From positions 159,828,211 through 159,892,210 of the forward strand of contig OZ020585.1 in NCBI GenBank assembly GCA_963971535.1: a DNA stretch of 64,000 bases, in the 5' to 3' direction. Shown here in pieces: positions 22,746 through 34,660 of this stretch. This stretch comes from Notolepis coatsorum (lineage: Eukaryota > Chordata > Actinopteri > Aulopiformes > Paralepididae). Positions within the stretch are counted from its first letter, which is position 1; each line of letters starts with the position of its first letter. A model generated the notes under the pieces. It made no database searches. It was not told where the DNA came from and was given only the letters and a program-made list of their open reading frames with translations. The position numbers were made by a program, and so were the translations under genes.

Positions 22746-22922
22746 ATTATCAACATCAATTACATCATCAATTACATCATTATAAACATCATTAACAATC
22801 TCATCCTCAGTTAAGGATAATATTGTACAAGATACTTATTAGTATAAAGTATTAAGTATCTTGTATAATATCATCCTTAACTGAGGATGAGATTGTTAAT
22901 GTTGATGTTGATAATGATGTAA
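22738..22922. repeat. Long imperfect inverted repeat (hairpin)
   Basis: Arms 22790-22838 and 22853-22901 are complementary at 47 of 49 positions around a 14-nt loop. Complementarity resumes outside (22738-22759 with 22902-22922) after a roughly 30-nt one-sided bulge. No coding. Confidence 0.85.
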
Positions 22923-22974
22923 CATGGAGATGTATAGTTTCCATGTAGTCTATAGTCTCTATTTAGTCTCTAAG

Positions 22975-23689
22975 TATAACTCTTTGATGATCCCAAGCCA
23001 CATTTTCACCTAAAGAATGGATGGGGGTGAATTGAACGTTAGCTCAAACAACACACTCTAATATCAGGGTGGGTGGGTGGGGGGATTGGGCGCTCAACAA
23101 ACTGACAGAGTGACTAATAGCTTTTCATACCAAACAAAACCTGATTCTGTTCCAGTAATGGTATGACTGTATTATTGTGCATTTCATGAGAGCCATTTGA
23201 AAAGGTGGAGCCAGCCTACTGTAGCACCCGGCCGGGGCCTGCCCGCCTCCTCTCTGAAGCCACCAGGAAACAACCAGCCGCATGCCTGCGAGGCACAGAC
23301 AGGAGCTGGAGCATTTCATTCAATAATGTAATCCACACTTTTTAAGTAAAAGACCCTCCATACTTATGCCTATTTTTTTTTATGACTTGAGTGAACGGTA
23401 TACTATTTCTCTGTGACATGCCGGGGTTTTCACATCAAAGCAGTATACATAAGTAGTGATTTTACTGTGATGTGTCGGTGAGTAAACAAAGGGAAAGCAG
23501 ACCTAGACTGTTTACAGACTGGGGACATGCTGTGACCACACTGCACCCACTGCTGTTCCTGTAACACGGTTTTTCTAAATCACTTTTGATTCAATTCAGG
23601 TTATCAACTGTTTAGAAAATATTTTCTTTAATCAATTTTAAACTATTTAAATTCCCAAAATTGTGTCTAATCTAATGACAGCTATATCT
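22975..23689. other. Unassigned sequence
   Basis: No repeat family or gene recognised; AT-rich towards the right. Confidence 0.4.
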
Positions 23690-23945
23690 TACTACCATAG
23701 TGTGTTTATACCTGTATCACTGTACATATAATACTACAACTCTGTACATACATCTGATTTGCACTATTACTCAGTAGTACTAATTATATATATATTATTT
23801 TTTATACCCAGTTTAATCACCTGTATATTGTATATCACTATTGCACTTTACTGTTACATTTGCACTCTGGTTGGATGCCAAACTTATTTTTGTTGTACTG
23901 TACCTGTGCTGCATGATGACAATACATTTGAATCTAATCTAATCT
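23690..23945 (+). mobile_element. LINE 3' UTR and tail (AATCT repeats)
   Basis: Nearly collinear with 9600-9800, including TTTGCACTCTGGTTGGATGC and GACAATACATTTGAA, and ending in AATCTAATCTAATCT. 5'-truncated with no coding part. Confidence 0.65.
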
Positions 23946-25980
23946 GTCATGCGGGGATGCTGGTTATATGCACATCGAAAGAGTTTCTGGGCTGAGCGGA
24001 GAACAGTAGAAAATGAAGAGAGTAGAAACTCCATACACCTTTATTGTCTAAACGTTGTCTAATAAAGGTGTACCATAGTGTCCAGATCTCTTTTGTTCTA
24101 TCTTTTTATCTTTCATCACATTTGAAAACATTTCCACTTGTCATTACGTGGGGAAGACATATCGACTATATAACGGCGTCATCGCCCCTTGGAATAACAA
24201 ATCTTAAAGCACCTCCAGTCATATAATTATGCTAATCATAATTTAATTAACTGTGCCACAGTATTTACATTGCACTAAGCCTAATCGTGGTATTTGATCA
24301 ATGCATCTGCATTAATGTACACGGACAGGCAAATTATATGTTTTCATTACCGTGTGGAAAAATTGCAGCGCTAGTCGACTCGTTTAGAGATTTTAGTGGA
24401 AAATGAGTTTAGTCCGGAGCAAAAAGAGAGATCACATAATGTAAATAATGCTTGTCACACACACACACACACACACACACAGATAAGAGAGAATACGGTA
24501 TTTATCCCGTTTGATTTAGAGGAGGAAAACAGCCCCACACGTATTTTGATGTTTTTGTAAATGCCAGTGAGACGCACGCGGTGGCATCCGTTGTTGGAGT
24601 CAACGGTGCAGCACTTTTGTGTTCACTAACACAAATCATTAATCATGTAGCCAGGCCACATCCTGGTATAGCGCCCTGTGCTTTCATTACTGGGGCCTAA
24701 TTAAACAGTTCTCTGAACTGGAATCTCAGATTCCTCTGTTACAGATTATCATTAATTATGGTGAAAGTGCTCAGAGATGTTGGACTCAATTATATTGTGC
24801 TCAACCCTGGCAGCGGCGTGATTCATTGTTCCCGGGCTCTGCTGTCTCCAGCACCGGCCCGGTGTCTCTCTGCTTATCACCAACCTCCACTTTTGGTAAA
24901 TTGGGCTCTGCCAGCCAACAAACTAAGAATTATGTGCTGCTTTTTTCATTACAAACATGTTGGAGGAGCACGGACCAATTAAGGCAGGGGATATTTTGTG
25001 TGGAGTGATGAGGCGGTCGCTGGTGCGGGGAGACGGGGGAGGGGTGGGGGTAGTATGGGGTGGGGGAATGAGCCCCACCACCAGGCTGATGTCGGGGGGG
25101 CTTTATTACCATGTGTTGGTGCCACAACCCACCGCCAGGCCCAGTGACTGATTACACAGCCGACGTCTCTTTTCCCCCTCAATATCCACGACTCGCAAAA
25201 TATTGAAACAGTCGTTAGAACCCGGGAATATTGAGCCAACCTCGAAATCTCAGGGTGTGGGGTGCGGCGGTTACACCGATTCCCATTGTATATATATCAT
25301 CGGAGGGTTTTACTGTAGATTTTTTTTTATTATTATTATATTGCGCGGACCCCGGCTACATACATGCATCCGCGGTCCTCTGGAGGGTTAGCGTTAAATT
25401 TCATAATATTTGTGTATGACATGCAACTTTTTGTGCCACTGAATAATGTCAATATTCCTCCTCCCCGGTCTCGTGTCGGTGAGGCCCCCTGAGGGCCACG
25501 GAGCCGCTGTGTGGAGAAGATTATTGGCTGCTCCTTATTTGAGGGTCACGGAATCATCTGGAAGGGAATCTGAATGAAGAGAGGAGCAGCGGAGTTGCGG
25601 CGGTAAAGCCAGCGCCTTAGCCGTTTGCACAATGTCGTATTTCCACAGTAGGCGGTTGTTTTAATATATATGAAAATCAGCCGGCGCCCGCGTGTGCATA
25701 AGTCTCCATAGAACCGCGGCGCGGCGCGTACACGTGTCTCCCGGAACACCGGGGGCGAGGCGTGGAGATCGTCGCCCTCCGCCGGCAGAAGCGGAGTTGT
25801 TGTGTCGTTTCGTCACTTAATCTCAATCGCAGTGAAAATATCACACTCGCACGATGAGATGTCACCACGACGACGAGAGGAAAAACAACAAAGATGACAC
25901 ACGTTCCCCGGAGACGATTTTCCCCTTCTTTTACTAAAGTAAAAACGAGCCTAATCCCATAATTCCCCTGGCCTAGACGA
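23946..25980. promoter_or_regulatory. Candidate conserved non-coding cluster (unproven)
   Basis: Nearly free of recognisable repeats except a (CA)n tract at 24455-24482. Stretches such as 24215-24320 (TAATTATGCTAATCATAATT then TAATTAACTGTGCC) and 24690-24950 have the AT-rich, homeodomain-motif-dense look of developmental enhancers. No open frame shows a domain. The call is a composition-based inference only. Confidence 0.25.
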
Positions 25981-28160
<2,180 letters not shown>

Positions 28161-28520
28161 CATTTCATATATTATTTTTTTTTTTATCCACTTTTTCTCC
28201 TCCTGTTTTTCTGTGTTTTTTTTCGTCATGCCAATTCCCCCCTCCCCTTCCTGGTCGTTGCTCGCATGTTCCCCCCACTGGTCGGTCTAGGGAGGGTTGA
28301 TAGATACTATCACATGTCCCCTCCGATACATGCGGAGTCAGCCAGCCACTTCTTTTCACCTGCCAGCACGGACTCTCATTGCTGAGGTGTAACATGTGGG
28401 AGGCTCACACTACCCTCACCACTCCCTTCCTCGCTGTGCAGGCGCCCTGACCGACCTGTAGGAGTCGCTGTTTACAACGACCAGATTACCACCCACCGGC
28501 TTCCCTCCCGCTGACTCAGC
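28161..28520 (-). mobile_element. SINE family A, 3' portion (split copy)
   Basis: Minus-strand body and T-rich (A-rich in sense) tail of the SINE at 1208-1675, including GCGGGAGGGAAGCCGGTGGG and GTGGGAGGCTCACACTAC on the appropriate strands. The 16-bp CATTTCATATATTATT at 28161-28176 recurs at 37092-37107 beyond the SINE head, i.e. this is the SINE's own target-site duplication. The two halves were therefore one insertion before the 8.4-kb element separated them. Confidence 0.85.
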
Positions 28521-28689
28521 CAATTGAGCAGTAGGAGTTAGATCATTTTGTGTACTGTACTGTGTAGGGACTGTCCTGCTCCACTAGGGGCAGGCTTTTC
28601 TCATTCACTAGGCTGGGGGCGGGGCTGGCTTTTCTAATTCACAGGAGCGATCTTTTCTACTCTACGTTGGCTTTGAGAGTTGTGTGAAT

Positions 28690-29040
28690 GAATGAAAACT
28701 TTATTTAACAGATTGCAGAATGGGTACAATACAGTACTGCTCAATACATACAATTGTTAAGGGGATGCAGACCTGAGAAAGACGTTTGTCTTGTTTCCAT
28801 CAGGGTCCCCCATTTTCAATTCATATAGACATTTATGACATACACAACATACATGACATTTATGGCATAGGGACATATAGGTATTTAGTACTGATACATT
28901 TGTGACATAACCGGTATTCAAATATACAGTACTGTTACCCCTAGATCCTGACAGAGTATATACATATGATGGGGAGGGGACTGTACATTAGGAGGGGGTG
29001 GGTGGGTGGGAGAGAAATATACATACGGCGGGGAGGGAAT
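28690..29040 (-). mobile_element. TCAA-tailed LINE 3' UTR fragment
   Basis: Minus strand: AATAAAGTTTTCATTCATTC tail, preceded by the 3' UTR seen at 2070-2280 (GTCTGCATCCCCTTAACAAT and TCAATTCATATAG-like words). No coding. Confidence 0.6.
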
Positions 29041-29043
29041 ATA

Positions 29044-29378
29044 TACATGTTTGATTGATTGAATTGATTGAAAACTTTATTAACAGATTGCAGAATGGGT
29101 ACAGTACAGTACATAGATGTAGTAGTACTGTCTATCTGTATGTCATGTATGGGGACCCTGATGTAAACAAGACGAAAGTCTTTCGCTGGTCTGCATCCCC
29201 TTAACAATTGTGTGTATTGAGCTGTACTGTATTGTACCCATTCTGCAATCTGTTAATAAAGTTTTCAATCAATCAATCAAAACAGCTCAATACATACAAT
29301 TGTTAAGGGGATGCAGACCAGAGAAAGACGTTTGTCTTGTTTACATCAGGGTCCCCCATTTTCAATTCATCATAAAAT
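29044..29378. repeat. Palindromic trio of LINE 3' ends (copy 1)
   Basis: Three pieces of the same LINE 3' UTR lie in alternating orientation: minus (29044-29145), plus (29146-29280, ending AATAAAGTTTTCAATCAATC) and minus (29281-29378). The arrangement is repeated at 30216-30567. Confidence 0.75.
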
Positions 29379-29829
29379 GTACTGTGCAGGACAGTGATGC
29401 AACAGTAGCAGGACAGTGGATCACAGTGATGTAGCAGGACAGTGGATCACAGTGATTAAACAGTAGCAGGACAGTGATGTAGCAGGACAGTACATCACAG
29501 TGATGTAGCAGGACAGTGATGTAGCAGGACAGTGATGTAGCAGGACAGTACATCACAGTGATGTAGCAGGACAGTGGATCACAGTGATGTAGCAGGACAG
29601 TGCATCACAGTGATGTAGCAGGACAGTGCATCACAGTGATGTAGCAGTACAGTGGATCACAGTGATGTAGCAGGACAGTGCATCACAGTGATGTAGCAGT
29701 ACAGTGCATCACAGTGGTGTAGCAGGACAGTGATGTAGCAGGACAGTGGATCACAGTGATGTAGCAGGACAGTGATGTAGCAGGACAGTGGATCACAGTG
29801 ATGTAGCAGGACAGTCAGTGGATCACAGT
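29379..29829 (+). repeat. GTAGCAGGACAGTGATCACAGTGAT-type array, inverse of the right-hand array
   Basis: Begins TGTACTGTGCAGGACAGTGA and continues as GATGTAGCAGGACAGTG with optional GATCACAGT insertions. This is the reverse complement of the right terminus of the hAT-like element and its adjoining array (34661-36975), placed here inside the left half. Confidence 0.8.
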
Positions 29830-30040
29830 GATCATTTTGTGCACTGTACTGTGTAGGGACTGTCCTGCTCCACTAGGGGCAGGCTTTTCTCATTCACTAG
29901 GCTGGGGGTGGGGCTTGCTTTTCCAATTCACAGGAGCAATCTTTTCTACCACATTGTACAACTCCGTCCCGAGGCTGGTAAGTGCTAGTTAAAATGTACA
30001 GTAGTGCACAAACTCTACGTTGGCTTTGAGAGTTGTATTA
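29830..30040. repeat. Second copy of the element's left end
   Basis: Repeats 28542-28690 (ATCATTTTGTG, CTGTCCTGCTCCACTAGGGG, TACGTTGGCTTTGAGAG), with about 65 extra bases before TCTACGTTGGC that are missing in the outer copy. Confidence 0.8.
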
Positions 30041-30215
30041 TACTGATATAAAAGTTATGCTGTAGGTTGTATGTGGGAGGGGGGCGGGGGGCTGCGTCGC
30101 CCACAGTATTTGGTATAACGTTACTGTGGGAAGTTATGCTGTAGGTTGTGTATGGGGGCGGGGGGGTGGGGGGGGGTACGTCGCCCACTGTCTATTTAAC
30201 GTTATGTACAGTAGT

Positions 30216-30567
30216 TGTGTTTGATTGATTGAAAACTTTATTAACAGATTGCAGAATGGGTACAGTACAGTACATAGATGTAGCAGTACTGTCTATCTGT
30301 ATGTCATGTATGTCATATATGTCCTGATGAATTGAAAATGGGGGACCCTGATGTAAACAAGACGAAAGTCTTTCTCTGGTCTGCATCCCCTTAACAATTG
30401 TGTGTATTGAGCTGTACTGTATTGTACCCATTCTGCAATCTGTTAATAAAGTTTTCAATCAATCAATCAAAACAGCTCAATACATACAATTGTTAAGGGG
30501 ATGCAGACCAGAGAAAGACGTTTGTCTTGTTTACATCAGGGTCCCCCATTTTCAATTCATCATAAAC
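30216..30567. repeat. Palindromic trio of LINE 3' ends (copy 2)
   Basis: Same minus/plus/minus arrangement as 29044-29378, with about 30 additional bases (GTCATATATGTCCTGATGAA) at the first junction, so this copy is the more complete one. Confidence 0.75.
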
Positions 30568-30659
30568 AGGGGTGTAAAAAGTACCCAGAAATTATACTTT
30601 ACTACTACTATTATACTAAGTACACTGTACAACTGTACAAGCAAAACTGTACATTGGAA

Positions 30660-31700
30660 TATTGACGAAACCATACTTGGTCATTTACTGTACATTGGAG
30701 GGGGTTGGGTTAGGACATTTACAGGGGCCAGTTTCGAATTGCAGTCTCCCGTAGTTGCTCTTTGAGAGTGGTTTTGAAAGTGGGTAGTGATTCACATTCC
30801 TTTACAGCAGGGATCAGCAACCTTTTTGATACGAAGTGCCATTTTAAAATGTTCTTGTTAACCAGTGTGCCATATCAATGTTAAGGTTAATTATGACACC
30901 ACATCACAATGTAAATCTCCAACAGATCTGTAATTCTATTCCATCCATATAGGCAACGTGCATAGCAATAGTTTTAATAACCATTTTCCTCTCGTAAATA
31001 TATAAGAGAATGCTGCCGTCTTTATGAGATGCTTGCTTGCCATACCTGGACACATTCAGCCTTGTCTGCCTCATCCTTTAAAGTTCTCATGTTTGGTCTC
31101 AAAATGGCGTTTAACACTCAATGTTCGGCAAACAACAACAGACTGACCCTTCTCATTGGCTCTGACCATGAAATATCCCTGGTATATCAGTCAACCTACA
31201 GTACCATAAATAACAGGCTGTGCAACTGCCAATGGCTGTGAAAGAGGTAACTGCATGGGGAGGTAACTCAACATTTCCAAAAAGGTGCCTCTTACACATT
31301 TGCTAGTGTGCCATGTTGGTTTAGATAATGTGTACCAATGGTGGCACTCGTGCCTAAGGTTGCTGACTCCTGCTTTACAGCTTTGGGTAGGGCGTTCCAC
31401 ATCGATGTGGCATAATTGCGAACCGTGTTTAGTCCCTTGTTTGAGCCGAATCTGGGTTTAACATGATTTGTGGAGCTCCCTCTGGTGTTGTGATCGTGGT
31501 ATTCACTGACCTTTGGGAAGTATTTTGACATGTACATGGGTACCTTAGTCGTATAGTGTATCTTGTTGACCAGGCCCATTGCAAGTTGCTGTACTCTGTC
31601 GTCTACTCTAAGCCATCCTAGGTTGTCAAAGTGGGCAGGGGTGAGGTGGGTTCTAGGAGTAAGGTCAAGCAGTAGTCTGACCAGTTTGTTTTGAGATCTG
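30660..31700 (-). mobile_element. TCAA-tailed LINE, end of ORF2, interrupted by a MITE
   Basis: Minus-strand coding remnants on both sides of the nested MITE (31700-31373 and 30807-30720) give the same RT C-terminal end as at 2.3-2.6 kb, including HDHNTRGSS and Y-x3-MWNALP. Removing the 565-bp insertion and one target-site copy restores collinearity with the 2.3-kb copy. Confidence 0.65.
30808..31372. mobile_element. hAT MITE with 8-bp TSD CTTTACAG
   Basis: Termini CAGGGATCAGCAACCTT and, reversed, CAGGAGTCAGCAACCTT form inverted repeats of about 17 bp. Both sides carry the 8-bp duplication CTTTACAG (30800-30807, 31373-31380), which is single in the uninterrupted LINE copy. At 565 bp without a transposase frame this is a non-autonomous hAT element. 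Confidence 0.9.
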
Positions 31701-32598
31701 CCAGGTTATGACATTTATGCTTTTACCTAAAACCAGGTTATGTGAGTAGCTGGGATTGGTTCAGGTTCTGATATTGCTGTACAGGCCAAGATTTCACTGA
31801 TCGCTTTAGTACTTAGAAACATAGCACTATGTTGTATCCTCTCACCAGGCTCCAATGCAATGGGGCACATTTTCACATGATGTTGTTGCTGTCAATGACA
31901 CATTATACAAAATGGTCATCAGTAGTGGCCACAGAAATAAACCCATATTCCATAATGGGACTTGAGTATACTGAATATTTGACCATACCAAATATCTCAT
32001 ATAAAAGGCCTTCTAGTAGGCCAGTTGACTAACTCACATAATTAGCATCATATAGCCACAATACTAACTAACAATACTTTACTTTTTCTCTTTCCTTGGC
32101 ATGTCTCCCAGGGGGCCCGGAATCACTACTTACTGGTCTGTTTAGTCCTATCTCATTCCTCATCTCTCCTGCTCCATCCCTCATCTGCTGACTGTGGTCA
32201 TCCTGTCCTGGGTGTGTTTGGTCTCCTGCTCCACTCTTCTTCAGGCTCTGTGATCCTGCACCTTTTTAGGGTGGAGGATATCGGCAGCCATTGGATGTGG
32301 TTGGCTGCCTGAATTTAGCTTAAGTCTATTGCTCTTTTTGCCCAACAAAGTAACTGCAATTTTTTTGAGGACCAGCACCATGAAACGACATACTTTAAAG
32401 ACTACAAGACAATCTGAATGTGTGCACATAACCTCACCATGCTCACTGAGAACACCTGTACAATGAGGATTACAGTTTATCACAAATGATGTGCTTGTTT
32501 ATGTGTTGTGCTTGTAGTAGTAGTGTTAGCTTGTGTGCTATTTGATTGTTATTATTTACACTGTTTCTAAACAACTCCTAACTGATCAGAAAAAGATA
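31701..32598. other. Unassigned sequence inside the hAT-like element
   Basis: No recognisable domain or repeat family. Possibly cargo or remnants of older insertions. Confidence 0.35.
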
Positions 32599-32721
32599 CT
32601 GGAATATGTTGTTTCTTTACACATATGTTGGATTATGTAATTGGTTTGTCTTTTTTATTGGTTTGTCATGACAAACCAATTACATAATCCAACATATGTG
32701 TAAAGAAACAACATATTCCAG
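32599..32721. repeat. Perfect 52-bp inverted repeat with 19-nt spacer
   Basis: Arms 32599-32650 and 32670-32721 are exact reverse complements (52/52), starting CTGGAATATGTTG and ending CAACATATTCCAG. The spacer plus inner arm contains a second palindrome, TTGGTTTGTCATGACAAACC, which allows an alternative fold. Confidence 0.95.
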
Positions 32722-33119
32722 TTAACGGTATATTTTTTTAATGATTCGTTACGGCGAAATCAATACTTCCATTTGTATAAATTGCATTAAGCGGACCTTA
32801 GTATTGCTGCCTGGCTGCGGGGCTTGTTGCGGCTCATGCGCGCGCTCGGCCAATCAGAGCAACGCGGAAGGGCTTGTTGCTTACCGAAAGTATTCACGCG
32901 GTTGGGGCTCCTTTTGCACAAATTACTGCATCAATACAGCTAAATATATACTTTTCCACGATATTCTAATTTATTGAGCTGCACCTGTACATCACTGTGC
33001 TCAGGAGGCAAAACGATGTCTAACATGCCTGCCATGTATCACAAACAGTACTGTATTTGCAAATCTGGTATGTCATAAATGTATAGATGTAGCAGTACTG
33101 TCTATCTGTATGTCATGTA
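32722..33119. other. Unassigned sequence with a GC-rich patch
   Basis: A GC-rich patch at 32800-32890 includes GGCCAATCAGAG (a CCAAT-box-like word) and GCGCGCTCG, resembling a small promoter. No transcript structure can be shown. The end (33070-33119) repeats LINE 3' UTR words seen at 29.1 and 30.3 kb. Confidence 0.3.
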
Positions 33120-33415
33120 TCAAGTTTCAAGTTCAAGTTTCTTTAATAGTTGTCATACAGAAGTACAGAATACTTTTATACAAAATGCTTCTTTCTGTTA
33201 CGCTCCAGAGACTGTGCTAGACAAAAGATAAGTGAAATAAAATAGTATAGCATGTAAAAATAGAAGTAAAAATAGAAGTCACGTACGTAGACACAGTGTA
33301 AGGGCCATATGAGTGTTTTGATTATGTCGGTAGCTTCTCCGATATATATATATATATATATATATTTTGTAATTGTGTTTAGTTTAAGGCACAATTAGGC
33401 GCCGGTGTGTAGAGG
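33120..33415 (-). mobile_element. LINE 3' end (ACTTGAA tail) with (TA)n
   Basis: Matches 14085-14195 in its first 110 bp (tail and AGTCTCTGGAGCGTAAC). A (TA)n tract lies at 33340-33364. Confidence 0.5.
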
Positions 33416-33959
33416 CCAAGGCCGACTTGTTGGATTTGTATTGCTAGAATATTAGAATACATTTTGTCTAGAATAGTGTCTTATTTATGTTTGAACACTA
33501 GAGGGCTCACCGCCTCCATTATAGCCAGCTGGAAGTCATGAGATTACTTGAATGTAATTCAAGCATATATACCTTTAGGAGTTGAACATGAAGTAGTATT
33601 TTAACTTTGGGTGGAATAAAGTTTTAGAAACATTTGGGATGAATACACCTTTAAAGCTATTTGTGGGAATACACATACAAAAATAAAAACGAAAGAATGT
33701 AAAAACATGCAGAACTGATCGCTAATGCTGTCACGTCCCTGATGAAGATGAACAGGAGCACTTGGATTGGCAAGGTATTGTATTGGAGCGGACCCACGAC
33801 AGGATGAAGGATGACAGGATGGGTCAAGCGCAGATGACATTTCAATGGCAACCCCCCCAAAGGAATGCGTGTGTGCTGCCCATCTCACATGTGTTACAAA
33901 TAAAGACTTCATAGTCCCATTTCATTCATTTATTCATTCAAACTATTTGGGGTTATAAG

Positions 33960-34660
33960 CTTTAAAAGGATTTGGGGAAGACACCATAACACAATTGGGT
34001 ATTAGAACCTTTAAAACCATTTGGGTGGAATACACCTTTAAAATGATTCGGGAAGACACATTTGGGTATTAGAACCTTTAAAACCATTTGGGTGGAATAC
34101 GCCTTTAAAATGATTCGGGGAAGACAACATTTGGGTATTAGAACCTTTAAGACCATTTGGGTGGAATACACCTTTAAAATGATTCGGGGAAGACACATTT
34201 GGGTATTAGAACCTTTAAAACCATTTGGGTGGAATACACCTTTAAAATGATTCGGGGAAGACACATTTGGGTATTAGAACCTTTAAGACCATTTGGGTGG
34301 AATACACCTTTAAAATGATTCGGGGAAGACACATTTGGGTATTAGAACCTTTAAAACCATTTGGGTGGAATACACCTTTAAAATGATTCGGGGGAGACAC
34401 ATTTTGGTATTAGAACCTTTAAAACCATTTGGGTGGAATACACCTTTAAAATTATTCGGGGAAGACACATTTGGGTATTAGAACCTTTAAGACCATTTGG
34501 GTGGAATACACCTTTAAAATGATTCGGGGAAGACACATTTGGGTATTAGAACCTTTAAAACCATTTGGGTGGAATACACCTTTAAAATGATTTGGGGGAG
34601 ACACATTTTGGTATTAGAACCTTTAAAACCATTTGGGTGGAATACACCTTTAACTGTCCT
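33960..34660 (+). repeat. 68-bp minisatellite, about 10 copies
   Basis: The unit comprises GATTCGGGGAAGACACATTT, GGGTATTAGAACCTTTAAAA and CCATTTGGGTGGAATACACC, then TTTAAAAT. Units differ by single bases. Degraded units are mixed with the following array up to about 35010. Confidence 0.95.

Noticed and set aside
32741-32977. Small GC-rich promoter and ORF near 32.8 kb
   Set aside because: A single CCAAT-like word and a 78-codon frame without a domain are not enough for a gene call.
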